This document shows, piece by piece, positions 1-7,379 of a stretch of 7,384 bases of DNA. The stretch is from positions 1 to 7,384 of the forward strand of contig CAZSGN010000137.1 in assembly GCA_964606415.1 (NCBI GenBank), given 5' to 3'. The DNA is from CAZSGN01 sp964606415 (GTDB lineage Bacteria; Bacteroidota; Bacteroidia; Bacteroidales; JBBRXJ01). The position numbers and the translations under genes were made by a program. The number at the start of each line of letters is the position of its first letter. The stretch's first letter is position 1. The notes beneath the pieces were generated by a model. The model did no database searches, was not told where the DNA came from, and saw only the letters and a list, made by a program, of their open reading frames with translations.

Positions 1-1156
1 TGCGGTAGTAGTAGAGCTGGCAACTGTCCAGTAGGTTGGGGTGGAGGATGCAGATCATATCCCGGAGTATAATATGTGGTTTTAATATGCCTGATTCATA
101 AAAATCATTGTGTCCTCCTTTTCTTTTTCGTTTGTCATTGTTGTAGACATTTCCTGCTTGATAGGGTTTTAGTTTTGTCAACCTGGAATCAAATTGGCGA
201 ATGTCTTTTAAATCATGCGTTTGTCCGGTGTGAATCCAAAAATCTGCTTTTTCGGATCTTATCATTACGGATTCAATATGGACGGGGTAGCTGTAATGTT
301 GATTGTTCTCGTCCCATAAAAAATGTCCTCCCGCATCTTCTATAAACCGGGCAAAATAGGAGTTGCCTCCCGGAATATACCAATTTCCTTTCCATGGCAG
401 GCCGGTCATCACACTTGGGGAAGAATCAGCTTTGCCCGCCAGTGTGGTAAGTTTTAGATATTGATGCTTAATATTATTGAATATCGAGTCTGAACGATTT
501 TCAAGGTTAAACAAGTGTCCCATTAGTTTAATCCATTCTGCTTTTCCTAAAGGATGAGATTCCAGGTAGTCTGCGTTTAGTAAAACAGGAATCCCCAGGT
601 TTTCTAATTTATCAATATAATGAAGTGATCCGGGACCAACACCATAACCTATCACCAGGTCAGGGTTCAGCGCCATAATGGCTTCGTAATTTAAGGTCTG
701 ATCAATGCCAATATCTTTGATCAGGCCATCTTTGTATCGGTTAATTACCGCCGTGTCATAGCTTGCCCCGGGGCTGCTCATGCCTGCCAGGGCGTTTAAT
801 TTGCCAATGGCTTTTAAAGGAGGGATGTGGGTGGTGCTTAAGCAGATAATCCTTTTTAAGGGTTCTTGAATGTAAATGGTGTCCTTTGTTATCTTTGATG
901 GATGTTTGTTACTAAGGACATAGTGGAATTGTTCATTTTTTGCTCCTTGCCAGGGGTTAAAAATATTAATGAGTGTCTGCTCTTTTTCCTGATGAATAGT
1001 GAAATGTTTTGCATATTCAATATGTTTTTGATCTTTTGCTTGTTGTTTTTTGGATGTATGCTGTGGTTCGGACTGGCATGAGTATAAAATGTTTATAAAA
1101 AAGGCTAAAAAAAGGAAACAGCTATTTCTTGATAAATTTATTTGTAAAATGTTCAT
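1..1156 (-). CDS. ABC-importer substrate-binding lipoprotein, BtuF/FecB-like (3' end cut by window edge)
   Basis: Predicted periplasmic binding lipoprotein delivering a corrinoid or iron chelate to an ABC importer. Reading the minus strand from ATG at 1156-1154 gives 385 codons without a stop to base 1. Residues 1-27 form a lipoprotein signal: Arg10, a hydrophobic stretch 13-25, then LYSC with Cys27 as lipidation site. A Q/K-rich linker (28-50) follows, then family blocks I recognise from Bacteroidota BtuF/FecB proteins: NPWQGAK (67-73), KRIICLSTTH (101-110), LNPDLVIGYG (163-172), ESHPLGKAEWIK (199-210), IPGGNSYFARFIEDAGG (261-277) and a C-terminal NNDKR...GGHNDFYESG (339-356) leading to a closing HP/YYY segment. 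That ending suggests only a few residues are missing. This ATG is the only upstream start that supplies the lipoprotein signal; it lies inside the preceding peptidase gene, in another frame, behind an A-rich leader. Ligand is unproven: cobalamin, heme and siderophore are all possible. The permease and ATPase genes are not visible. Confidence 0.88.
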   Translation of the reverse strand, partial: MNILQINLSRNSCFLFLAFFINILYSCQSEPQHTSKKQQAKDQKHIEYAKHFTIHQEKEQTLINIFNPWQGAKNEQFHYVLSNKHPSKITKDTIYIQEPLKRIICLSTTHIPPLKAIGKLNALAGMSSPGASYDTAVINRYKDGLIKDIGIDQTLNYEAIMALNPDLVIGYGVGPGSLHYIDKLENLGIPVLLNADYLESHPLGKAEWIKLMGHLFNLENRSDSIFNNIKHQYLKLTTLAGKADSSPSVMTGLPWKGNWYIPGGNSYFARFIEDAGGHFLWDENNQHYSYPVHIESVMIRSEKADFWIHTGQTHDLKDIRQFDSRLTKLKPYQAGNVYNNDKRKRKGGHNDFYESGILKPHIILRDMICILHPNLLDSCQLYYYR

Positions 1157-3284
1157 GATCTGTTTTAATTTGAATGACATATAATCCTTTGGGTAAATGG
1201 TTTACAGGAATAGTGAATTCCGGCAGCCGTTTTTGGGATGAGGCGTATAATTGTTTTCCTGTAATGTTGTTAATTGTAATCGAAACATTGCGTTTAAATG
1301 CTGCTTTATTGGGAAGGTGTATTTTTAATTTATTGTCAACCGGGTTAGGGTAAATGGTAAATTGATCATTTTCTTTAGCTGAAATTTTCCGGGGGGTGTC
1401 TATTTTTGTGTTTAATTTGAATTTTTTTAAGATGTTACAGGTTTGAAGGCTGATATTCAGAGAAGTGCTAATTCCATAAGCATCATCAAAGGACAGCCAT
1501 TGCCCGTCTTTTTTTACATAAGCGGTGTTAAGCGTGGAGTCTGTCCGGTCTTCTGCGATTGTGGTGGCAAAGGTGTCGTTTCTTCCATAGTACACTTCGT
1601 AGCCGGCAAAAAAGGTATCGGGTAAGGTAATTGCTGAGTCAAAAGGGACAAAGAACTCTTTTTGTTCAGGCAGGTCATGTATTTTAAATTTTTTTTCTGT
1701 AATAATGGTGTCAGGTATTGAATCACCTGACCATAGTTTGAAGTTAACTTCTGAGTAGAGGTAACTTTCATAATCTGCTTTAAAAATATTGATATACATG
1801 CCATACGCATAATTGTTACCTGTTAAGATCATCTGGTCCGCGAAACAAGTAGCAGAGTCACTGTTTTGACTATTAATATACCCCCAGCCCGGTTGAGAAA
1901 ATTCGTAAGTATATGTGTTGTCAGTGCTGGCGAAATTACTGAGACTGTCACAATTTTGTTCAACCGGATCAAAGCCGTTTATGCTGACAGATCCTGTGTT
2001 TAGGGGATCCAGCCAGTATTTTAACTGGTTGCCTGATCCTGAGTAATCATCCCAGGCTCTGCTGAACTTGGTGTAATAATCATTGGTTGGGTCACTGCAA
2101 CTTGCTCTGCCCCCGGTCAGGTTGCCGACTACTTGCTTATTTTGATTAAATAAGGGAGAGCCTGACGAACCCTTTTCCGTTGTTCCGATATCCCATTCTT
2201 GAATTTTCCAGAAAGAATTTATATCATACCCATTCTCATTGAATGTTCCTGTTACGGGGGCTTGATTTTCAATGGAGATTTTCTTAACATCGCCCTGGGG
2301 ATGGTGAATGCTCGCGGCATAGCTGGGTGCGTTTATATCATGATCCCAGCCGGCGTAATAGGGAAGAAATGCAAAGGTGGGTTGTTTATCCAGTTCAAGC
2401 AGGGTGAAGTCTACATTTGAGCTTGTTGCTTTTAATGAGCTTCCTGAAATGGACATGTAGGTCAATCCATCTAAGCCGTCACATGCAGCACTTTCGTAGT
2501 TGAAATAAAAAATAGATTGGTTGGCAGAGGTTTCATTATCAATACAGTGTGAGGCGGTTAGCACATAAGGTGTTTCGTCGCCGGCGGTGTTGTTTAGAAG
2601 TGTTCCTGTACAAAAAGTGCTGCCATCAAAAAATATACGAACAACAGCTCTTTTTTCTTTTTGCCAGTCATTTCCGGCCGGGCAATTAATATCTTTTTCA
2701 CACCAGTCAGATAATCCGTAACGGGAGTCTTTGAATTGTTGTTGTGATCCTATAGCTCTGAATCCATGAGAGATTTGTTTGATTTTTGGGTATGTTTGTT
2801 TTTTATTGTTAAGCGGATGTATTATTTCAACGATGACAGAGTCATTTTCAATTGGTGTGGTAGGAAAAATACCTGTTTTCGTGTTATTCCTATAGGTGTA
2901 TGCTCCAAGAACCTGTTTTTGAGCAGGATCATAAATGTATAGCCGCGTTTGGGGAGCAAGATGAAATTCTTCAAAAATAAGATTTAGTGAATGGGCTTTG
3001 GGAGAGTTGATGCCAAGGCGCCGGATTAGATGATCGTTAATAGTGTCCGTGATGCCATAATTAGAAGGATTAATCTTGATCTCAAATGGATGGGCAAAAG
3101 TCATTTTCTTACATGATGTGCATGCTTCAGTGCGTTTTTGTAATGTTTCATTGTTTACAGGGGGCATTTGCAGAAAGGGTACTTCATGACTATGTCCCAT
3201 TAAGGGTTTACCTTTCCCGGATTGTTGTGAATAATGGTTAAGGGTGAAAAGGAAAAACAGTAAAAAAAGGGGTGCTTTCTTCAT
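1122..3284 (-). CDS. T9SS-secreted lysyl endopeptidase-like serine protease (family S1)
   Basis: Predicted secreted protease cutting after lysine. Domains: signal peptide 1-20 (ends HYSQ); propeptide about 21-189, a beta-rich segment with SLNLIFEEF (99-107) and LYIYDP (115-120); catalytic domain about 190-440; beta-sandwich about 445-617 with a GWGYI motif; T9SS type A sorting domain 641-720, opening FTIYPNPV and closing KGLYVIQIK...KFIKK. The triad is His246 (TASHC), Asp292 (NVDFTLLEL) and Ser374 (GSSGSP). Asp402 (TNDYY) aligns, from my memory of Achromobacter protease I, with its lysine-selecting Asp225. All six cysteines of that enzyme also have counterparts, implying disulfides 195-396, 201-268 and 225-247. 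After the core, YWLDPLNTGS (423-432) matches the family end. Start: ATG followed by KK and a hydrophobic core, behind an A-rich leader. It sits 28 bp after the C1A peptidase gene and overlaps the lipoprotein gene by 35 bp. Lysine specificity is inferred, not shown. Confidence 0.95.
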   Translation of the reverse strand: MKKAPLFLLFFLFTLNHYSQQSGKGKPLMGHSHEVPFLQMPPVNNETLQKRTEACTSCKKMTFAHPFEIKINPSNYGITDTINDHLIRRLGINSPKAHSLNLIFEEFHLAPQTRLYIYDPAQKQVLGAYTYRNNTKTGIFPTTPIENDSVIVEIIHPLNNKKQTYPKIKQISHGFRAIGSQQQFKDSRYGLSDWCEKDINCPAGNDWQKEKRAVVRIFFDGSTFCTGTLLNNTAGDETPYVLTASHCIDNETSANQSIFYFNYESAACDGLDGLTYMSISGSSLKATSSNVDFTLLELDKQPTFAFLPYYAGWDHDINAPSYAASIHHPQGDVKKISIENQAPVTGTFNENGYDINSFWKIQEWDIGTTEKGSSGSPLFNQNKQVVGNLTGGRASCSDPTNDYYTKFSRAWDDYSGSGNQLKYWLDPLNTGSVSINGFDPVEQNCDSLSNFASTDNTYTYEFSQPGWGYINSQNSDSATCFADQMILTGNNYAYGMYINIFKADYESYLYSEVNFKLWSGDSIPDTIITEKKFKIHDLPEQKEFFVPFDSAITLPDTFFAGYEVYYGRNDTFATTIAEDRTDSTLNTAYVKKDGQWLSFDDAYGISTSLNISLQTCNILKKFKLNTKIDTPRKISAKENDQFTIYPNPVDNKLKIHLPNKAAFKRNVSITINNITGKQLYASSQKRLPEFTIPVNHLPKGLYVIQIKTDHEHFTNKFIKK

Positions 3285-3312
3285 TTTATTTTTTTGTGTA
3301 AAAATATTATTT
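3285..3312 (-). promoter_or_regulatory. Short A-rich intergenic leader, start of the lysyl endopeptidase-like gene
   Basis: Only 28 bp separate the TAA of the C1A peptidase from the ATG of the serine peptidase. On the minus strand it is A/T-rich, with an ACAAAAAAATAAAA stretch directly before the ATG and no GGAGG-like sequence. Bacteroidota commonly start translation from such A-rich, SD-less leaders, so this supports the start at 3284. There is no room for a convincing terminator, which favours co-transcription of the two peptidases. Confidence 0.55.
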
Positions 3313-6300
3313 TTAGTGGTGATCAGGTGATGTATTAATGAAAACCTTTTGCTGAGCTTGTAAACTTTCCCCTTTTAATTGTATAATATAGTACCCAGCC
3401 GGGAAGTGATCGACGGAAAGGGAATGAGTGATGCTTGATCCTTTAGGACGCAGGGAGTTTTGATGATAAAGTTGTCCCTGGTTGTTATATATATATATAT
3501 GGATTTGCTCTTTTGTCTCTATTCCGGTTAACGCAACGGTTATCTTTTCTTGTGCCGGATTGGGATAAATGATTAATTGTGCTGGCTTATTATTTTCTTT
3601 ATCTTCTACTTTTAGGGCATTACTATTGATATCAATATAACATTTGCCACTTTCCCCGCCTGCACTTCCATCTAGTTGAAGCCAATAATATTGTCCTGGT
3701 GTAAGTCCTGATATTTCTTCTATGGCTGATGAAAAACGGTAATTCTGATCAAAATAATCATCATTGGCGGCAAGAATAGAATAATTATTCTGCAAAATAT
3801 CAATACACGAATCGGCTTCATAAACAGCAATCTGATTATCAAATTCAAGACCTGAGTTTGGTGTGTTTTTATGGTAGGGGTCTCTTGTCGAGATGGAAAC
3901 GATACCACTGGCAGGCGCTTTGAATTTAAACCATATGCTGTTTAATAAAGGTTCTGCATTATACTCGAAGCACCATTTATCTTGTGCATTACAATCACCT
4001 GTTGGGGGATGTGGCTCATTGAATTCTACAGTGGCACCTTCGTTGGTGTAGGGGCCATTAACTTGATTAATTTGAAGTTCAAAGGCATCGCACACATGAT
4101 CATTATCTGGTCTGTCTGTGACGGAAATTTTTATAGAATCAGTGGTTGAGCAGTCTCCTTCAGTCCCTGCAACCCAAAACCAGTAATCGCCAATGTCCAT
4201 TTCACTTGTGTTCAGGATTACTTTTGGACCGTAATTGGTATCCAGGAAAAAGGTGGGTACCCACTGATATTGATCCGCGCCATAGGCTATTAGTGTGTCT
4301 GATTTGCCATGGGGAATTTCCATGTTTGCTTCAGGAATATATACCTGCGCATCACCTGTGACTTTAATTGGGAATTTGCTAATGCTGTCGGTTTTTGTTC
4401 CATTGCTGATAACAAGTTTAACTTCTTTAACACCGTCGGTTGAATAGCTCACTTCATGAGGGCCGCTGCTTGTTGATGTAGCAGGAGTAGCCCCTTCGCC
4501 GAAATCCCATTGGTAGCTTGTGATAGTACCTGTTGAATTATCGGTATAAGTGACGCTGCTGTTAGTACACATTTGGCTTTTACTGGATTTGAATGCCGGG
4601 ACAATTGTGGTGGAAGTATCTGTATAGGTTCTGACTACAAGGTCATGTTCATAAGCCGGATTGCCTATGCCAACACCAAGCCATGTTGCGCCGTCACCGC
4701 TAATCCAGTTATGGCCAATGGCAGAAAATAATGAGTCTCCAAGAGAGACTTTGATCTTTCTTCCTGGGGGCAAAGTTGCAGTTTGAATGGTTAATGTTTT
4801 ATTATTCGCCGCGAGATTAATATTCTTAACATTAATAGTATCTGGCCCACTTGTAAGCATAATATTGTCTGTATTGTCAAGATTCACTTCCTGGGAAAGG
4901 GTGAGGGTTATCAGGCTGTCTCTGTGATTTTCACTCCAACGGCCTGGTGTCATGTGTGTTATCCTTGCTGCTCCTTTTTTCTGACTACTGAAAGTGAGAT
5001 AAAAGGTTTTGTTTGTTGCGCCTGTGCGTGTACGAACAGTTCCTTCCTCAAGTACAAGAAAATATTGTTTGCCTGGCTCAAAGTCACGGTGGCGGATTTC
5101 AATTTGGTTTCGGGCATAATGTAAGATTGCTCCTGATAAAAGATTTTGTAAAATGAATTCGTTATCAATAAACCGGATATGACTGGTATCAATAGAAACA
5201 ATTTCTTCGTCAAATGTTATAAAAAATGATTCTGAAAACCCAACGCCGTTGGTTTGATTGGGAGGATAAGATGATGTTTTGGCAGGGCGTGAAACTGGTT
5301 CTGTGTGTGCAGTGTCTTTATTGGAAAAGAGTTCGCTGCCTATTGAATAAAGCAATGAATCTTCCAGGATAATATCGTAGGTTTTATTGGCTTGTATGTT
5401 ATTGTTCCATATTTGCAATTGGGTAGGTTTAGCAGAATCGGTCTTTAATTCATACCTCCCGTCTAAAATATTTCCATTGTATGTTAGGTGTATTTTGCTT
5501 GAGTCATGAATAATTATACTGTCGTTATAATGCAGAAGAATATGTTGATGTTGAGCAATACCATGACCCAGGTTAAATGGGTCATAATAACCTGGTGGGT
5601 TATTTTTTTTTGTTGTAAAGAAAAGCGTAAGGGAGTCATTAAAAACATTATTGCTGTCTTTTACTGAGCTGTCCGGAATGAATAGCTGATATGACATCCC
5701 TTTAGTTAAATTGTCATGATAAATGATTAAGTTTTGTGAGTCTATTTTAACATCAAGATTTACATTGGTTAATGTGCTGTCTGTTAATGATATTTGACTA
5801 AAATCAGCGGAATCAACGGGTCGGTTAAAAGTGATGCGTAGTGGTTGATGAAGAGCATAATTTTTCACACTGTCTGCAGGATGGGTATGCATTACCTCGA
5901 GGGGGGTGAAAGATGTATAGAAACTAAATGAATCAGTAAAAGCATATTGGTCATATGGATGTAGATGGGGATGTGCAAACTCAGCGATATATGTTTCTAC
6001 CGGGATCGGATAAAGATTCCCGGGGGTGTAATATTTGATTTTAACATAATAATCATCCGAGACGGCTGTAGGGATATCAAAAGTGTAAAAGCCGGGCCAT
6101 CTGCAAAACTGGTCTTTCAAATGATTAAGAAGGCCGCTTAAGGTATCTCCGTTTTTATTACTGTAAATCTCAATATCGATAAATGAACCTGAGGCTTGTA
6201 CAAAAGTTCCCACTTTCTTTATAACTTCTGGCTTTGAAGTTTTAAAATGAGTCAATGCATAACCTGTTGATTGATTAAATCCTATTGTTTTTGTACTGCC

Positions 6301-7221
6301 AAGGGTGTCGTAATAATTGATTTGATTGATGCTGGAGGTATCTGATTTAACGGGATAATAAGATACTGTTTCATTGATCTTATTGTCTTCGTAAGCGATG
6401 TAAAAGTAGCCGCTATCGGCCCATTCATCTGTCCATTGGTTTTTTAAAATCCATGCTCCTGTTCCGGCATCTGTTGGTTTTTGATCATCCCAGCCCACTA
6501 ATGTGACAGCATGATTAACCGGGGTGGTCCCATAATAAAAGAAAGTGTTGTCATTTGAATTAAACGCATGATTTTTCCATGTCATACTGACGGAAAGCGC
6601 ACCATAATCCATTAAAGCCTGCTTGAGGATGCTTTGGTTGTTGGGTAACCAACGTACTTCGGGTACATAAGCCAAAGGCTTAAGTTCACCCTGACATTGA
6701 AATCCTGTGCTGTCGCCGGGGTCGTATGGTACCTGTGCTTCGGGCAGAGGCCCTGCCAATCTTGTTAAGTAAGCCATGGCCAGCATATCATTCCCCCCTT
6801 CGCCATATTTCCATTCAAATCCGTGACAGGACGCCAGGTGATGTTCTGATAGGTTAAAGGTGTCGTATCCTTGTTTTAGCCATTGGGACTCAACTGCACC
6901 GTAAGTAGTGAATGCCCAACAGTTTCCCCCGAATTTGCCAGTTCCCTGATTTTTTACAGAAGTAACATGGCCCTTTTCCCGTAAATCGTAACGGACAGGC
7001 AGCGTGCTTTTTAATGAATGTGCTGTATCTTCCCAGTTTTCAAAAGTAAGATTAAAGGGCAGGGGAATGTAGCCAAGCGGGTGTGTAGGGTTCTGGAAAT
7101 GTTCAGGGTGATCATAATAATACAGAAAATCACTTGAAAGAGGTCTTTCTTTGATGGTATCCTGACTGTATATTTTTAATCCGATCAGTAATATGAAAAT
7201 GGACGATAATATTATTTTCAT
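3313..7221 (-). CDS. Giant multidomain papain-family (C1A) cysteine peptidase with T9SS sorting domain
   Basis: Predicted cell-surface or secreted cysteine protease. Signal peptide 1-20 (ends IYSQ), short pro-region 21-73, then the papain fold about 74-295 beginning LPVRYDLREKG. All catalytic residues are present: Gln92 (oxyanion hole), Cys101 (GGNCWAF), His237 (VNHAVTLVGW) and Asn261 (LKNQW). Next: a lectin-like domain (about 298-436) as in other bacterial C1 peptidases; four SbsA/Big_5-type Ig-like units (about 438-537, 542-640, 648-746, 753-850), each with a 'sFnepVd...l.i....L..g..Y.l.l.d' pattern, the later ones more diverged; a PKD domain (about 872-955, core YQWDFGEG); another Ig-like segment (956-1036); a PPC-like jelly roll (about 1037-1200, NSIWFKFKAPASG, FDNQIAVYEADSC, LAANDD); and a T9SS type A sorting domain (1215-1302, LIIYPNPAQEK to GYYIIQLKGE). 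The inner domain boundaries are by eye. It is far longer than a bare papain (about 210 mature residues). First gene of the presumed operon. Confidence 0.94.
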   Translation of the reverse strand: MKIILSSIFILLIGLKIYSQDTIKERPLSSDFLYYYDHPEHFQNPTHPLGYIPLPFNLTFENWEDTAHSLKSTLPVRYDLREKGHVTSVKNQGTGKFGGNCWAFTTYGAVESQWLKQGYDTFNLSEHHLASCHGFEWKYGEGGNDMLAMAYLTRLAGPLPEAQVPYDPGDSTGFQCQGELKPLAYVPEVRWLPNNQSILKQALMDYGALSVSMTWKNHAFNSNDNTFFYYGTTPVNHAVTLVGWDDQKPTDAGTGAWILKNQWTDEWADSGYFYIAYEDNKINETVSYYPVKSDTSSINQINYYDTLGSTKTIGFNQSTGYALTHFKTSKPEVIKKVGTFVQASGSFIDIEIYSNKNGDTLSGLLNHLKDQFCRWPGFYTFDIPTAVSDDYYVKIKYYTPGNLYPIPVETYIAEFAHPHLHPYDQYAFTDSFSFYTSFTPLEVMHTHPADSVKNYALHQPLRITFNRPVDSADFSQISLTDSTLTNVNLDVKIDSQNLIIYHDNLTKGMSYQLFIPDSSVKDSNNVFNDSLTLFFTTKKNNPPGYYDPFNLGHGIAQHQHILLHYNDSIIIHDSSKIHLTYNGNILDGRYELKTDSAKPTQLQIWNNNIQANKTYDIILEDSLLYSIGSELFSNKDTAHTEPVSRPAKTSSYPPNQTNGVGFSESFFITFDEEIVSIDTSHIRFIDNEFILQNLLSGAILHYARNQIEIRHRDFEPGKQYFLVLEEGTVRTRTGATNKTFYLTFSSQKKGAARITHMTPGRWSENHRDSLITLTLSQEVNLDNTDNIMLTSGPDTINVKNINLAANNKTLTIQTATLPPGRKIKVSLGDSLFSAIGHNWISGDGATWLGVGIGNPAYEHDLVVRTYTDTSTTIVPAFKSSKSQMCTNSSVTYTDNSTGTITSYQWDFGEGATPATSTSSGPHEVSYSTDGVKEVKLVISNGTKTDSISKFPIKVTGDAQVYIPEANMEIPHGKSDTLIAYGADQYQWVPTFFLDTNYGPKVILNTSEMDIGDYWFWVAGTEGDCSTTDSIKISVTDRPDNDHVCDAFELQINQVNGPYTNEGATVEFNEPHPPTGDCNAQDKWCFEYNAEPLLNSIWFKFKAPASGIVSISTRDPYHKNTPNSGLEFDNQIAVYEADSCIDILQNNYSILAANDDYFDQNYRFSSAIEEISGLTPGQYYWLQLDGSAGGESGKCYIDINSNALKVEDKENNKPAQLIIYPNPAQEKITVALTGIETKEQIHIYIYNNQGQLYHQNSLRPKGSSITHSLSVDHFPAGYYIIQLKGESLQAQQKVFINTSPDHH
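3486..3500. repeat. (TA)7.5 dinucleotide tract inside the T9SS sorting domain of the C1A peptidase
   Basis: Fifteen bases of uninterrupted alternating TA lie in the coding sequence, encoding the IYIY of residues 1242-1245 in the sorting domain. Gain or loss of one TA unit would shift the frame and destroy the C-terminal signal. Whether the tract is long enough to be unstable is unknown. Confidence 0.8.
5603..5611. repeat. Nine-base homopolymer (A9 on the coding strand) in the C1A peptidase
   Basis: Nine consecutive T on the plus strand read as A9 in the coding strand, over codons for Thr537, Lys538, Lys539 and Asn540. This is the linker after the first Ig-like unit. It is the longest homopolymer I noticed in the window; the serine peptidase gene has an eight-base one at 1689-1696 (coding strand A8, Glu-Lys-Lys). 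Confidence 0.8.
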
Positions 7222-7330
7222 TTTTTCGTATTTGTTATATCAACGATGAATTAAAAGGTTCTACTCTTATTTTAGGTTAAATATTTAAATGATATAAGAC
7301 ACTGTAAAATTGTTAAAATATTGTTGTATA

Positions 7331-7352
7331 TGTAGTTTAAATGTAGTTTAAA
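7331..7352. repeat. Perfect 11-bp tandem direct repeat (two copies)
   Basis: On the plus strand TGTAGTTTAAA occurs at 7331-7341 and again at 7342-7352 with no mismatch and no gap. The 11-bp period is about one helical turn, so a protein could bind both copies on one face. It lies about 110-130 bp before the start of the C1A peptidase, just upstream of the weak promoter-like pair. Its function is unknown. Confidence 0.75.
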
Positions 7353-7379
7353 TATTGCGTTTTTTGATTGATGCAATAT
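7352..7379. repeat. Inverted repeat, 7-bp arms with 14-base spacer
   Basis: ATATTGC at 7352-7358 is mirrored by GCAATAT at 7373-7379. The arm centres are 21 bp apart, about two helical turns, which suits an operator for a dimer. It abuts the 11-bp tandem repeat. No T-run follows on either strand within the visible sequence, so a terminator is less likely. AT-rich DNA gives short dyads by chance. Confidence 0.4.

Noticed and set aside
82..120. Strong AAGGAGG followed by ATG on the minus strand (120-114 and 108-106)
   Set aside because: The ATG opens a frame of only eight codons, and the bases encode the conserved Lys-Gly-Gly-His segment of the lipoprotein; Bacteroidota rarely depend on Shine-Dalgarno sequences.
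76..345. Plus-strand open frame of 89 codons
   Set aside because: It lies opposite the lipoprotein gene, whose conserved BtuF/FecB blocks explain this DNA; the protein is of odd composition and matches no family I know.
1443..2420. Short open frames on both strands within the serine peptidase gene (1443-1625 plus, 1514-1810 minus, 2199-2420 plus)
   Set aside because: All are out-of-frame shadows of a gene with intact catalytic and sorting motifs; none has a leader or recognisable domain.
3720..5213. Short open frames within the C1A peptidase gene (3720-3908 minus, 4146-4361 plus, 4924-5124 plus, 4959-5213 minus)
   Set aside because: They overlap the PKD, PPC-like and Ig-like coding region in other frames and show no family motifs. 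The 4959-5213 one starts with a signal-like hydrophobic stretch but sits wholly inside the third and fourth Ig-like units.
7277..7288. 12-bp palindrome TTAAATATTTAA as an operator
   Set aside because: All A/T palindromes of this size are expected in such AT-rich DNA; noted within the upstream region only.
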